From Arthrobacter sp. (lineage in GTDB: Bacteria > Actinomycetota > Actinomycetes > Actinomycetales > Micrococcaceae), in NCBI GenBank assembly GCA_025464925.1, contig JAODMS010000039.1:1-22532 (forward strand): DNA of 22,532 bases. The letters are read 5' to 3'. Of the stretch, positions 1-7,847 are shown one piece after another (the stretch's first letter is position 1; each line of letters opens with the position of its first letter). Both the position numbers and the translations under genes were made by a program. The notes beneath the pieces are model-generated. The model saw nothing but the letters and a program-made list of their open reading frames with translations, was not told the origin of the DNA and did not search any database.

Positions 1-86
1 GCGAGTGCAGCTGAAAGGTCCATTGCAGAGCGCAACAAAGTTGTCATCGTTGCGCACTCATCGCTGGGAACTCATCGGGTTTCCAT
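1..86 (-). other. ylxR-infB spacer with a chain of overlapping mini-ORFs
   Basis: The minus strand after the ylxR stop codon (TGA, 88-86) carries four successive ATGs, each overlapping the preceding stop. The frames are ATG at 86 (METR, stop at 72), ATG at 75 (MSSQR, stop at 58), ATG at 61 (MSAQR, stop at 44), and ATG at 47, which stays open to the window edge. The second and third share the frame ATGAGT-N2-C-N-CA-N-CGATGA. infB is expected further left from conserved order, but no infB start can be recognised here, so this is probably its leader. Whether any mini-ORF is translated is unknown. Confidence 0.35.
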
Positions 87-427
87 CAGTTTTCTGACCC
101 GCTTTCAGGTTGGACGGTTGTTGCTGCGGCCACCGGGGTGCCCACGGCTTCCATGCCTGCCGTTATCCGGCGTTCGACGTCGGCTGTTCCGGTTGCGCCG
201 TTGAGGGCGCGTCCGAACGCTCGACGTTTAACCGCCAGTGCCAGGCACTTCTCGCTGGGATGCAGCCATGCACCCCGGCCAGCCATCCGGCGTCGTTCAT
301 CCACCAGGACGGCGGACGAACCGCTGCCGTCGGCAACGAGCCGGAGTAACTCAGACCGCGAGCCCTTCTGTCGGCATCCGATGCAGGTGCGCTGCGGCTG
401 ATTCTCGAGGTGTCGCATGTGTGCCAC
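86..427 (-). CDS. ylxR: YlxR/DUF448 family RNA-binding protein
   Basis: Small basic protein of the YlxR (DUF448) family, normally encoded between nusA and infB. The family fold is RNA-binding, and the Bacillus subtilis homologue has been linked to RNase P. The signature RTCIGCRQKG lies near residue 13 and is followed by ELLRLV, a typical YlxR N-terminus; 113 aa is a normal family length. The gene lies 221 nt downstream of nusA on the same strand, and infB is expected immediately after it. The start shown is GTG at 427. An in-frame ATG at 418 has GGAAG about 8 nt upstream and is an equally good alternative. The last ~25 residues are low-complexity and probably unstructured. Confidence 0.88.
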   Translation of the reverse strand: MAHMRHLENQPQRTCIGCRQKGSRSELLRLVADGSGSSAVLVDERRRMAGRGAWLHPSEKCLALAVKRRAFGRALNGATGTADVERRITAGMEAVGTPVAAATTVQPESGSEN

Positions 428-568
428 TTCCGAGTATCTTCCTGCCAGTACATATCTGCCGGCCCGGGCTTCCGGATGGTGCCAGGAAAGGTGTCTTCAA
501 ACAACGCCTTCGCCAAACAACTTCCGGACGCGCTAAGGGCACGCGGATACCGGCCGTTAGGCGCGGTA

Positions 569-580
569 ATGTCCATTCTA
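569..580 (-). promoter_or_regulatory. possible -10 element for ylxR-infB
   Basis: In the 221-nt nusA-ylxR gap the minus strand has TAGAAT at 580-575, a good match to an actinobacterial -10 box. A transcript would begin near 568 and have a leader of about 140 nt before ylxR. No convincing -35 is seen (CGGGAC at the right distance). The rest of 428-648 shows no gene I can support. This may give ylxR-infB a promoter separate from rimP-nusA. Confidence 0.35.
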
Positions 581-648
581 GCCCCTCCGGCGCCCGGGTC
601 CCGAACTCGCCGCGACACGGATGCAGACGGGCGGGCCCCAAGTGCGGC

Positions 649-1629
649 CTATTTGTCTCTGCTGCCCGCGGCGTCGGAGACGATGTCGATCCGCCAGCCG
701 GTGAGCTTGGCTGCCAGCCGTGCGTTCTGGCCTTCCTTGCCGATGGCCAGGGAGAGCTGGTAGTCGGGGACGACCACCCGGGCGGAGCGGGTCGCTTCAT
801 CCGTAATGGTGACCGAATTCACGCGCGACGGCGAGAGCGCACTGGCGATAAAGGTTGCGGCATCGTCGCTGTAGTCGACAATATCGATCTTTTCATCATT
901 CAGTTCGGTCATTACGGCGCGGACGCGCGAACCCATTTCACCGATGCAGGCACCCTTGGCATTGACGCCGGAGGTGTTCGCCTTGACCGCGATTTTGGTG
1001 CGGTGACCGGCTTCACGGGCCAAGGCCACGATCTCCACGGAACGGTCCGCAATCTCCGGAACCTCCAGTTCAAAGAGCTTCCGGACCAGCCCCGGGTGGG
1101 AGCGTGAGAGCGTGATCGAGGGTCCCTTGGTGCCCCGATGGACGTCGATCACAAAGGCGCGGAGCCGGTTGCCGTGGATGTACTTCTCCCCCGGGACCTG
1201 CTCGGGCGGCGGCAGCAATGCCTCCACTGCACCCAGGTTGACCTGGATCATGTGCGGGTTGTTGCCCTGCTGGATGGTTCCGGCCACCAGTTCGCCTTCG
1301 CGGCCCTTGAACTGGCCGAGGACGTTGTCATCCTCAGCGTCCCGCAGACGCTGCAGGATGATCTGACGCGCGGTGCTGGCCGCAATGCGCCCGAAGCCCG
1401 CGGGGGTGTCCTCGAATTCGCCGATCGGCGCGCCGTCGTCGTCGATCTCGGTGGCCCAGATGGTCACGTGGCCGCTCTTGCGGTCCAGCTCAGCGCGAGC
1501 CTTCTCGAAGGCCCCCGGCGTCTTGTGGTACGCCACCAGCAGCGCCTGCTCGATGGTGGGAATCAGGAGATCCAGCGGGATTTCACGCTCACGCTCCAGG
1601 AGTCTCAGTGCGCTCATGTCAATATCCAT
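649..1629 (-). CDS. nusA: Transcription termination/antitermination factor NusA
   Basis: NusA binds RNA polymerase and nascent RNA and modulates pausing, termination and antitermination. The protein has the expected order: N-terminal polymerase-binding domain (about 1-125, starting [18 protein letters not shown]), an S1 domain (about 130-200, including [12 protein letters not shown] and [11 protein letters not shown]), then two KH domains. The second KH segment contains [20 protein letters not shown] and the C-terminal LTGWRIDI. At 326 aa it lacks the acidic repeats of proteobacterial NusA, as is usual in Actinobacteria. The ATG at 1629 overlaps the rimP stop by one base (TAATG) and is preceded by GGAGG at 1638-1634, four bases upstream, so the start is secure and translation is coupled to rimP. 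Confidence 0.97.
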   Translation of the reverse strand: MDIDMSALRLLEREREIPLDLLIPTIEQALLVAYHKTPGAFEKARAELDRKSGHVTIWATEIDDDGAPIGEFEDTPAGFGRIAASTARQIILQRLRDAEDDNVLGQFKGREGELVAGTIQQGNNPHMIQVNLGAVEALLPPPEQVPGEKYIHGNRLRAFVIDVHRGTKGPSITLSRSHPGLVRKLFELEVPEIADRSVEIVALAREAGHRTKIAVKANTSGVNAKGACIGEMGSRVRAVMTELNDEKIDIVDYSDDAATFIASALSPSRVNSVTITDEATRSARVVVPDYQLSLAIGKEGQNARLAAKLTGWRIDIVSDAAGSRDK

Positions 1630-2246
1630 TAGGCCTCCTCAGAAGGTCCATTGTGTTCGTTTTCCAGACCGCCCTCTTCGAGGCGGCTGAACTCTATCTC
1701 GACTTTTCCGCTACGGATCCTGTCGAAAGGAAGCTTGACGGGTTCACCCTGCTTGGGTTTCATTCCCTTTTTGACGGCAATCTCCGGGACCAGCGTGACG
1801 CCGTCGTCATCCACGGACTGGACCCTGCCGGTGACGTTCTCACCCTGCAGGACACTGACCATGACCATCCGTCCGCGGGCGCGATGCCAGTGCCGCTTCT
1901 CGGTGAGGGGCCGGCCGACGCCGGGTGAGGACACCTCAAGCTCGTAAGGGCGCGAATCGGTGCCGGAATCGTTGTCCAGGATGTCGGCGAGTGTCCTGGA
2001 GATTTCTGCAATGGCGTCCAGGTTGACGCCACCGGTCTCTTCCTGCGGCAGGTCCACCACTACGTGGACCACCCGGTTGGCGCCCGAGATCTGGAGAGAA
2101 ACGTCCTCGAGGTACAGCCGGTTTGCCTGGACCGCGGGCTGCAGGAGGGTGTGCAGGCGCTCGGCCTCGAGATTGTGAGCAGGTGCGGCTTCGGCCTTCC
2201 CTGTCCCGGTCCGGTCTGTTGAAGTCGTGGCTTCTGCATCCGTCAT
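1629..2246 (-). CDS. rimP: Ribosome maturation factor RimP
   Basis: RimP assists 30S subunit assembly. It is recognised by its place directly upstream of nusA and by family features in the middle of the protein: the segment around [14 protein letters not shown] helix ([11 protein letters not shown]), then [20 protein letters not shown], the most conserved RimP motif, and a C-terminal SH3-like part ending near [15 protein letters not shown]. The first ~30 residues and last ~20 are extra low-complexity tails, giving 205 aa against the usual 150-200. The ATG at 2246 has GGGAGG at 2263-2258, 11 nt upstream. It is the first gene of the operon and is divergent from the ferritin-like gene; TACGCT at 2292-2287 could be its -10 box. 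Confidence 0.96.
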   Translation of the reverse strand: MTDAEATTSTDRTGTGKAEAAPAHNLEAERLHTLLQPAVQANRLYLEDVSLQISGANRVVHVVVDLPQEETGGVNLDAIAEISRTLADILDNDSGTDSRPYELEVSSPGVGRPLTEKRHWHRARGRMVMVSVLQGENVTGRVQSVDDDGVTLVPEIAVKKGMKPKQGEPVKLPFDRIRSGKVEIEFSRLEEGGLENEHNGPSEEA

Positions 2247-2352
2247 GATGCCGGCCGCCTCCCGCTAGATGATGTTGTGTGTACTAAGCGTAGCGATTTT
2301 CCGGGCGCCGTGGTGCACGGAGTTCCAGCCCGGCATGACAACATGGTGTGTT

Positions 2353-3459
2353 GTGAAAGACGACACCAGGGAAAAGCGATGGCAGGACCTCGTGCCCCGC
2401 TTCGCTCTCCTGGCCTGTATCGCCCTGGTGGTTGTCAGCCTGGGAGCGGCGCTGACGCCGGTGCCCCCCGAGAAACCCGCGGAACCGCCTTTTTCGGAGC
2501 AGGCGCGGGCGGCCGCCCTGACCGAAGCCCTGCACTTGAGGGCCGCCGGCGAACAGCTCGGCGAGGCTGCCCCTGGCACGGCATCTGGCGCCGGCCAACC
2601 GGCACTTGGTCGGACTGTGAGCTTGCTGACAACCCAGGCACGGGCGCTCCTGGCACCTGGTGATACTCCCCCGCAGGCTTCCGCTCCGGCGGCCCCGCCT
2701 ACCTCTGCCCCGGTGCCTTCTTCGACTTCCGGGCTGGCTGCTGCGCTTGCGGGCAGCGGCGGGCAGCGTCTGGCGGACGCGGCGAAGGCCGACGGCGGGA
2801 TGGCGCGGCTGCTGGCAGCAGTGGGAACCGCGCAGCTCCTACACGCGTCCTCCTTGGGGGCGGCCGGCAGCGCCGCGGTGCCGGCGCCAGCGGAGGTTTC
2901 CGCTCCGCAGCCGCCCGGAGCGTGCCCCTCGGAGTCCGTGGCGGCGTCGTCCTCCCCTGCCGGCCCGGGCGCTCCCCCCGGAGGCGCCACCTTGGACGCC
3001 GCGCTGGCGACGGCGGTGCGGACGGAGGGTGAAGCCGTCTACGGCTACCAGGTGGCCCTGACACGGCTGAGCGGCGAGTCCGCGAAATCAGCCTCCGAGC
3101 AGCTGGCCCGCCACGAAGCGCTTCTCAGCGGCGCGGAAGCCCTCAGCCGTCTGCACTGCTCCGCCATTCCGCCCCGGGAACCGGGCTACACCCTCGGCCA
3201 GTCCTTCCTGGCCTCCCCCGTCACCGGCCTTGCCGGGCTCGAGGCCGCGACCTTGCCGGTTTACGGCGACCTGGTGGCCCTGAGCGAGGGCACGACCCGC
3301 CAGTGGGCTATCTCCGCCCTGCTGGGCGCCGCCGGGCGGTCCGCGCTCTGGGGCGCGGACACCGGCGCCCTCCCCGGACTCACGGCTGACCCGGCGGCGT
3401 TCCCGCCGCTGCCTGCCCTGAGCCCGGCGCCGAGTCCCGGCCGCTCCCGCGCAGGCTGA
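2353..3459 (+). CDS. DUF4439 ferritin-like domain protein, membrane-anchored
   Basis: The N-terminus has one hydrophobic segment (around FALLACIALVVVSLG, residues ~17-33), followed by a long Ala/Pro-rich low-complexity linker (~40-210). The C-terminal globular domain (~214-335) resembles the actinobacterial DUF4439 ferritin-like family: TEGEAVYGYQVAL, LARHEALLSGAE and GLEAATLPVYGDLVAL. A strict ferritin ExxH motif is not apparent, so iron binding is unproven. The domain is predicted extracytoplasmic. I chose GTG 2353 (MKDDTREKRW) because the sequence upstream of it looks non-coding; ATG 2335 is the alternative, and neither has a clear Shine-Dalgarno. The gene is divergent from rimP, a familiar arrangement in Micrococcaceae, and is followed by a VIT-type metal transporter. 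Confidence 0.82.
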   Translation: MKDDTREKRWQDLVPRFALLACIALVVVSLGAALTPVPPEKPAEPPFSEQARAAALTEALHLRAAGEQLGEAAPGTASGAGQPALGRTVSLLTTQARALLAPGDTPPQASAPAAPPTSAPVPSSTSGLAAALAGSGGQRLADAAKADGGMARLLAAVGTAQLLHASSLGAAGSAAVPAPAEVSAPQPPGACPSESVAASSSPAGPGAPPGGATLDAALATAVRTEGEAVYGYQVALTRLSGESAKSASEQLARHEALLSGAEALSRLHCSAIPPREPGYTLGQSFLASPVTGLAGLEAATLPVYGDLVALSEGTTRQWAISALLGAAGRSALWGADTGALPGLTADPAAFPPLPALSPAPSPGRSRAG

Positions 3460-3470
3460 CGGCGCCGTCC

Positions 3471-3540
3471 GGGGGCACTTTGAACCCCGCAACCGGCGAA
3501 GTTCCGCCGGAATGCGGCGAGTCCGGGTCAAAGTGCCCCC
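3471..3540. terminator. nested inverted repeat, possible terminator
   Basis: A perfect 13-bp inverted repeat, GGGGGCACTTTGA (3471-3483) with TCAAAGTGCCCCC (3528-3540), encloses a smaller stem CCGGCG (3493-3498) / CGCCGG (3505-3510). It lies just after the ferritin-like gene. There is no U-tract, so a classical intrinsic terminator is not shown; many actinobacterial terminators lack one. Confidence 0.45.
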
Positions 3541-3641
3541 GCTGCGCAGGTCCGGGGCACGAGAAGGCCCGGTCCCCGGCGAAGCCTCGGCTTACTTAGG
3601 AATACTGGCCAGCCAGACCCCGCTGGTGCTTTGCTGTAAAG

Positions 3642-4376
3642 ATGGAACCCAAACCCGCCAGCGCCGCGCGCCTCCACGACAACGAGCCCCATCGGAACGA
3701 TGTCGCCCAGCGCCTCAACTGGCTCCGGGCCGGCGTGCTCGGGGCCAATGACGGCATCGTGTCCGTGGCCGCCATCGTGGTCGGCGTCGCCGGTGCCACA
3801 ACGAGCACAGGCCCCATCCTCGTTGCCGGCGCTGCCGGTGTGGTGGGCGGCGCAATTTCCATGGCCCTCGGCGAGTACGTTTCGGTCAGCAGCCAAAGCG
3901 ACAGCCAAAAGGCCCTGATCGAGAAGGAACGCCGGGAACTGCTCGAACAGCCCGAAGAAGAATTCGAAGAGCTCACGGCGATCTACCAGGGCAAGGGCCT
4001 CAGTGCCGGCACGGCCAGAACCGTGGCCCGGGAGCTTACCGCCCGGGATGCCTTGGCTGCCCACCTTGACGCGGAACTCAACATCGACGAGACGGACATC
4101 GTCAGCCCCTGGCACGCCGCCCTGGCCTCCGCCATTGCCTTCCTCGCCGGCGCGATCCTTCCGATGCTGGCGATCCTGCTGCCGCCGGAGAACATCCGTG
4201 TCCCGCTGACCTTCGTGGCCGTCCTCGTGGCCCTGGCTGCCACGGGCGCACTGGGCGCCTGGATTGGCGGAGCGTCCAAGATCCGGGCTGCGGTCCGCGT
4301 CGTGGTGGGCGGCGCGTTGGCGCTGGTCGCGACGTTCCTGATCGGCAACCTGCTCGGCGCGAGCGGAGTCATCTAG
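3642..4376 (+). CDS. VIT1/CCC1 family Fe2+/Mn2+ transporter
   Basis: Integral membrane protein of the vacuolar-iron-transporter family, which moves Fe2+ or Mn2+ out of the cytosol. Family features are the first-helix motif GANDGIVSVAAIVVGVAGA (residues ~34-52), the helix with ISMALGEYVSVSSQSD (~82-97), and a glutamate-rich cytosolic segment (ERRELLEQPEEEFEELTAIY, ~104-123) like the metal-binding domain of VIT1. Three further hydrophobic helices follow (~145-240). The length of 244 aa is normal. ATG 3642 has no Shine-Dalgarno. It lies 182 nt after the ferritin-like DUF4439 gene on the same strand, a possible iron-handling link that is inference only. Confidence 0.93.
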   Translation: MEPKPASAARLHDNEPHRNDVAQRLNWLRAGVLGANDGIVSVAAIVVGVAGATTSTGPILVAGAAGVVGGAISMALGEYVSVSSQSDSQKALIEKERRELLEQPEEEFEELTAIYQGKGLSAGTARTVARELTARDALAAHLDAELNIDETDIVSPWHAALASAIAFLAGAILPMLAILLPPENIRVPLTFVAVLVALAATGALGAWIGGASKIRAAVRVVVGGALALVATFLIGNLLGASGVI

Positions 4377-4383
4377 GCCCGAT

Positions 4384-4441
4384 CCAGGTCGGTCAACCGG
4401 CCAGCGCAGGCGGGCGGCGGACCTGGAACGGCGTCTGTTCC
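4384..4441. repeat. small inverted repeats after the VIT-type gene
   Basis: CCAGGTC (4384-4390) pairs with GACCTGG (4420-4426), and GGAAC...GTTCC (about 4425-4441) forms a second small stem. These are weak candidates for a terminator in the 124-nt gap before the kinase gene. No U-run is present. Confidence 0.25.
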
Positions 4442-4487
4442 AGCGCTGAAACTTCGGTGCCGGGCCCCGGGCCGCAGCCAGAGCAAC

Positions 4488-4500
4488 TACGCTGGGTCCG
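4488..4500 (+). promoter_or_regulatory. -10 box of a leaderless start (APH-like gene)
   Basis: TACGCT at 4488-4493 is followed by 7 nt and then the ATG at 4501. There is no Shine-Dalgarno. The geometry fits transcription starting on the A of the start codon. No clear -35 is seen. Confidence 0.5.
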
Positions 4501-5526
4501 ATGAGCCAGACCGCGGATGTTCCGATTCCTGCCGACCTCACGCGCCGCTACAGCCGGTGCGCTGCCGGACGCGCCTGGCTGGCGTCGTTGCCCCGTCTGA
4601 TCGGCCGGGTCCGGTCCGAGTGGCAGCTTGAACTGGACCTCGGACCTGGCGCGCTGCCGTGGCACGGGCACGGCGCCATCGTCGTCCCCGTGCGCCGGGG
4701 CGGGAAGGCCGGGGACGCGGCCGTGCTGAAGATCGCCTATCCGCACGATGAAGCGGTCCGGGAACGGCACGCGCTCGCCCTGTGGGCCGGGCACGGCGCC
4801 GTGCGGCTCCTGGCCGCCGACGCCGCCTCGTGCGCGCTGCTGCTGGAGCGGCTGGACGCTGCCCGCTCGCTGCAGGACGTCCCTCTGGAAACCGCCGTGC
4901 CGGTGTGGGGCGGCCTGGTGCGACGGCTCAGCCTGGTCCCGGACGGGCGGCCGGAATGGCGCGAATTCGACCACGTGGCGGCCCGGGCCGAACAGTGGAG
5001 TGATGAGTTTCCGGAGACATGGGAGCAGCTCGCCCGGCCCTTCCCGCGCTGGCTGCTGGAGGCGGCGCTCGAGGTCTGCCAGACCCGCGGCGCCGTGGGC
5101 CGGCGCTCGGGGAAAGACGTACTGGTCCACACGGATCTGCATTACCTGAATGTCCTGCCCCGGCCGGACCTAACGGAACCGCGGGGCCTGGAGAAATTCG
5201 CCGCGCTCGATCCGCAGCCCATGATCGGTGAGGCCGAGTTTGCGGTGGCCCCGCTGCTGTGGAACCGCCTGGGCGAGCTGGACCGGGCCGATCCCCGGCG
5301 CGCACTCCTGGAGCGCTGCCGGGACTTCAGCGCCGCCGCCGGCCTCGACGCCGAAACCGCCCGGCAGTGGAGCCTGGCCCGGGAGATCGACAACGCCCTC
5401 TGCTACGCGTCGCGGCCGCAGCAGCACGGGGATCTGGCCCGGTCGCTCTGGGTCGCCAGCACCCTGGCCGGCCGCACCCTGCCGGATCTTCCCGCACCGC
5501 ACGATCTGCCGGCACCCACGAAGTAG
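4501..5526 (+). CDS. APH(6)-like aminoglycoside/hydroxyurea kinase family protein
   Basis: The protein resembles the streptomycin 6-phosphotransferase / hydroxyurea-resistance kinase family, which has a protein-kinase-like fold. Visible motifs are an N-lobe lysine in DAAVLKIAYP (residues ~78-87), the catalytic loop VHTDLHYLNVL with the presumed base Asp212 and metal-binding Asn217, and the later DPQPMIGEAEF (Asp237), equivalent to the DFG-like metal-binding motif. Length of 341 aa is somewhat above the ~300 of APH(6). The gene stands alone, convergent with the decarboxylase gene 36 nt away, and no transfer signs surround it. Chromosomal members in soil actinobacteria often have unknown substrates, so resistance should not be assumed. 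Confidence 0.82.
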   Translation: MSQTADVPIPADLTRRYSRCAAGRAWLASLPRLIGRVRSEWQLELDLGPGALPWHGHGAIVVPVRRGGKAGDAAVLKIAYPHDEAVRERHALALWAGHGAVRLLAADAASCALLLERLDAARSLQDVPLETAVPVWGGLVRRLSLVPDGRPEWREFDHVAARAEQWSDEFPETWEQLARPFPRWLLEAALEVCQTRGAVGRRSGKDVLVHTDLHYLNVLPRPDLTEPRGLEKFAALDPQPMIGEAEFAVAPLLWNRLGELDRADPRRALLERCRDFSAAAGLDAETARQWSLAREIDNALCYASRPQQHGDLARSLWVASTLAGRTLPDLPAPHDLPAPTK

Positions 5527-5562
5527 CCGGCAGGCCGCGTGCCCCGACGGAACTCAAGGCAG

Positions 5563-6975
5563 CTAGGCGCGCACTGCCGCCAGCGCGTCCCGGACGGCGC
5601 CGACGGCGACCGCCACATCGCTGTCGTCCGCGCTCCAGTTGCTGACCGAGATCCGCAGGATATCCCGGTCCTGCCACCGCGAACCCGACATCCACACGCG
5701 GCCGTCGCCGATGATCCTTTCCGTCACCGCGCGCGTCACGGCGTCGTCCCCGAAGGCAAGCGACACCTGCGTGTAGTTGACGTCGTTGAGCACATCAACG
5801 CCGTCCAACGCGGACAACTGCTCCGCAAGCTGCGAGGCGCGGCGCACCAGCTCGCGGACCTGCGCGGCAACGCCGTCCCGGCCCAGCGATTTCAGGGCCG
5901 CCCACACCGGCACGCCCCGCGCCCGGCGTGAAAGCTCGGGAACCTTCTCGAAGGGGTCCCCCGCTCCGTCCCCGGACCGGATCAGGTAACTGGCTTGCAC
6001 CCCCATGGCCGAACGCAGCGCCTGCACGTCCCTGACCACCACGATGCCGCAGTCATAGGGGACGTTAAGGGTCTTGTGCGCGTCCGTGGCCCACGAATCC
6101 GCCAGCCGGAGGCCGGCGGTCAGGCCGGACAATTCCGGCACGGCAGCGGCCCAGAGCCCGAAGGCGCCGTCCACATGCACCCAGGCGCCGTGCGCCTTCG
6201 CGATGGCGATTGCCTGGGTGAAGGGGTCAAAGGCACCGGAATGCAGGTTGCCGGCCTGCAGGCACACGATCACCGGGGCCGGACCCGTGATGTCCGCACT
6301 GCTGAGAGCCAGGTCGAGGGCACAGTCCAGCTCCGGGACGCTGATCCGCCCCTGGCTGTCGGCCGGAACCACCGTGGGCCGGCCCAGCCCCAGGTACCGC
6401 AAGGCCAGATCAACCGAGTCGTGCCGTTCCTGCCCCACGAAACAGCGGATGCGGGGTGCGCCGAAGAGGCCGTCGCCGTCCAGGTTCCAGCCGGCATCCG
6501 CCATCAGCCGCCATCGCGCGGCTGCCAGTCCAGCGAAGTTCGCCATGGTCGCACCGGTGGAAAAACCGACGTCGGACTCTTCAGGGAGCCCCAAGAGCTC
6601 CAGCAGCCATTGGCCGGCCGCCTCCTCGATGGCCGCCGCGGCGGGAGTGGCGTAGCGCAGGAGCGCATTCTGGTCCCAGGCACCGACCAGCCAGTCGGCG
6701 GCCAAGGCGGCTGGCAAGGTGCCGCCGGTGACCCAGCCGAAGAAGCGTCCGGCCGGCATGGCCATCAGTCCCGGCTCGGCCCTGGCCGCGAGATAATCCA
6801 CCACCTCAGCGGCCGGCATTCCTTCCGGGGGAAGCGGCCCGCCGAAGTCGGCCGTCAGCTCCCCGGCCGATGCCCGCGGCCCCACCGGTCGGGTTGGCTG
6901 GCTCTCCAGCCACCGGCGCGCGTGCCGGGCCGCAGCCTCCAGCGCATCCCTGTAGGAATCCTCACCTGCTGACAT
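5563..6975 (-). CDS. PLP-dependent decarboxylase family protein (group II, aromatic amino-acid type)
   Basis: Fold-type I pyridoxal-phosphate enzyme of the group II decarboxylase family (aromatic-L-amino-acid, glutamate and diaminobutyrate decarboxylases). Motifs in order: FFGWVTGGTLPAALAADWL (~77-95), FSTGATMANFAGLAAAR (PLP phosphate contact, ~143-159), HVDGAFGLWA with Asp ~268 contacting the pyridine nitrogen, and WATDAHKTLNVPYDCG with the Schiff-base lysine Lys301. Length of 470 aa is typical. The substrate cannot be named from sequence. The gene is 59 nt downstream of a TauE/SafE exporter on the same strand but has its own -10 box, so it may be transcribed separately. Confidence 0.9.
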   Translation of the reverse strand: MSAGEDSYRDALEAAARHARRWLESQPTRPVGPRASAGELTADFGGPLPPEGMPAAEVVDYLAARAEPGLMAMPAGRFFGWVTGGTLPAALAADWLVGAWDQNALLRYATPAAAAIEEAAGQWLLELLGLPEESDVGFSTGATMANFAGLAAARWRLMADAGWNLDGDGLFGAPRIRCFVGQERHDSVDLALRYLGLGRPTVVPADSQGRISVPELDCALDLALSSADITGPAPVIVCLQAGNLHSGAFDPFTQAIAIAKAHGAWVHVDGAFGLWAAAVPELSGLTAGLRLADSWATDAHKTLNVPYDCGIVVVRDVQALRSAMGVQASYLIRSGDGAGDPFEKVPELSRRARGVPVWAALKSLGRDGVAAQVRELVRRASQLAEQLSALDGVDVLNDVNYTQVSLAFGDDAVTRAVTERIIGDGRVWMSGSRWQDRDILRISVSNWSADDSDVAVAVGAVRDALAAVRA

Positions 6976-6987
6976 AGCTGCATGCTA
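6976..6987 (-). promoter_or_regulatory. -10 box of a leaderless start (decarboxylase gene)
   Basis: TAGCAT (6987-6982) stands 6 nt before the ATG at 6975, with no Shine-Dalgarno between. The -35 region is weak. This is consistent with a leaderless mRNA. Confidence 0.5.
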
Positions 6988-7034
6988 CGCCTGCGGCCTC
7001 GGGACGGGGAGTGCCTCCTCGGCCGGCCGAGAGC

Positions 7035-7829
7035 CTAGGCGAAAGTGTCCTGCCAGATGTCGGAACCGAGCTTGAGGATAAGCGCCGCCACGACCACGAG
7101 GAAGACGATCCGGATGAAGCGGCTGCCCTGCCTGACGGCCGTCCGCGCGCCAAGGTAACCGCCGGCCATGTTCGCCAGCCCCAGCACGAGTCCGAGCCCC
7201 CACAGCAGCGAGCCGTGCGGCAGGAAGAACAGCAGCGCGCCGGCGTTGGTGGCGACGTTGACGATCTTGGCCTTGGCGCTCGCCTCCAGGAAGGCATAGC
7301 CCATGGCGGAGACGAGCGCGATGATCAGGAACGAGCCCGTTCCGGGACCGATCAGGCCGTCGTAGAAACCGATCACGGCCCCGATGGCACAGGCCACCAC
7401 ATAGTGCCGGTGGCCGTCGTGCCGCAGCTTGGTCAGCTCCCCCACGCTCGGCCGGAGGGCCGTGAACAGGGCGACGGCGATGAGCGCGGCCACGATGATC
7501 GGTTTGAACACGCTGGCCGGCAGGGTGGCCGCCAGCACTGCGCCGCCGAAACTGCCTGCCAGGGCGATCACCGCCATGGGCAGGGCCGTGCGCAGATCCG
7601 GCCGGACCCGACGGTAGTAGGTGACGGCGCTGGTCGTGGTGCCGAAGATGGACCCCATCTTGTTGGTGGCCAGCGCCTGCACCGGACTGATGCCCGGTAC
7701 CAGCAGCATGGCCGGGAGCTGGATCAATCCCCCGCCGCCGACGACGGCATCGACCCAGCCCGCGGCAAAGCCGGCCACCACGATCAGGATCAGGGTGCTG
7801 AGCTCTATCGACTCGAGTCCGGAGACCAC
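7035..7829 (-). CDS. TauE/SafE (TSUP) family membrane exporter
   Basis: Polytopic membrane protein of the TSUP family, whose studied members export sulfite, sulfoacetate or related organic anions. The N-terminal GFAAGWVDAVVGGGGLIQLPAML (~19-41) is the first family repeat, and GAVIGFYDGLIGPGTGSFLIIAL (~149-171) is the matching second repeat. About seven to eight hydrophobic helices are visible in 264 aa. The start is GTG at 7829, 18 nt after the proS stop on the same strand, so co-transcription with proS is plausible though functionally unrelated. The substrate is not determinable. Confidence 0.92.
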   Translation of the reverse strand: MVSGLESIELSTLILIVVAGFAAGWVDAVVGGGGLIQLPAMLLVPGISPVQALATNKMGSIFGTTTSAVTYYRRVRPDLRTALPMAVIALAGSFGGAVLAATLPASVFKPIIVAALIAVALFTALRPSVGELTKLRHDGHRHYVVACAIGAVIGFYDGLIGPGTGSFLIIALVSAMGYAFLEASAKAKIVNVATNAGALLFFLPHGSLLWGLGLVLGLANMAGGYLGARTAVRQGSRFIRIVFLVVVAALILKLGSDIWQDTFA

Positions 7830-7847
7830 GCCTGCAAAGACAGCGCG

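Noticed and set aside
163..618. Minus-strand 151-codon open frame over ylxR and the nusA-ylxR gap
   Set aside because: It is in a different frame from ylxR, whose family motif is clear; the portion in the gap has no recognisable domain, though a short peptide there cannot be fully excluded.
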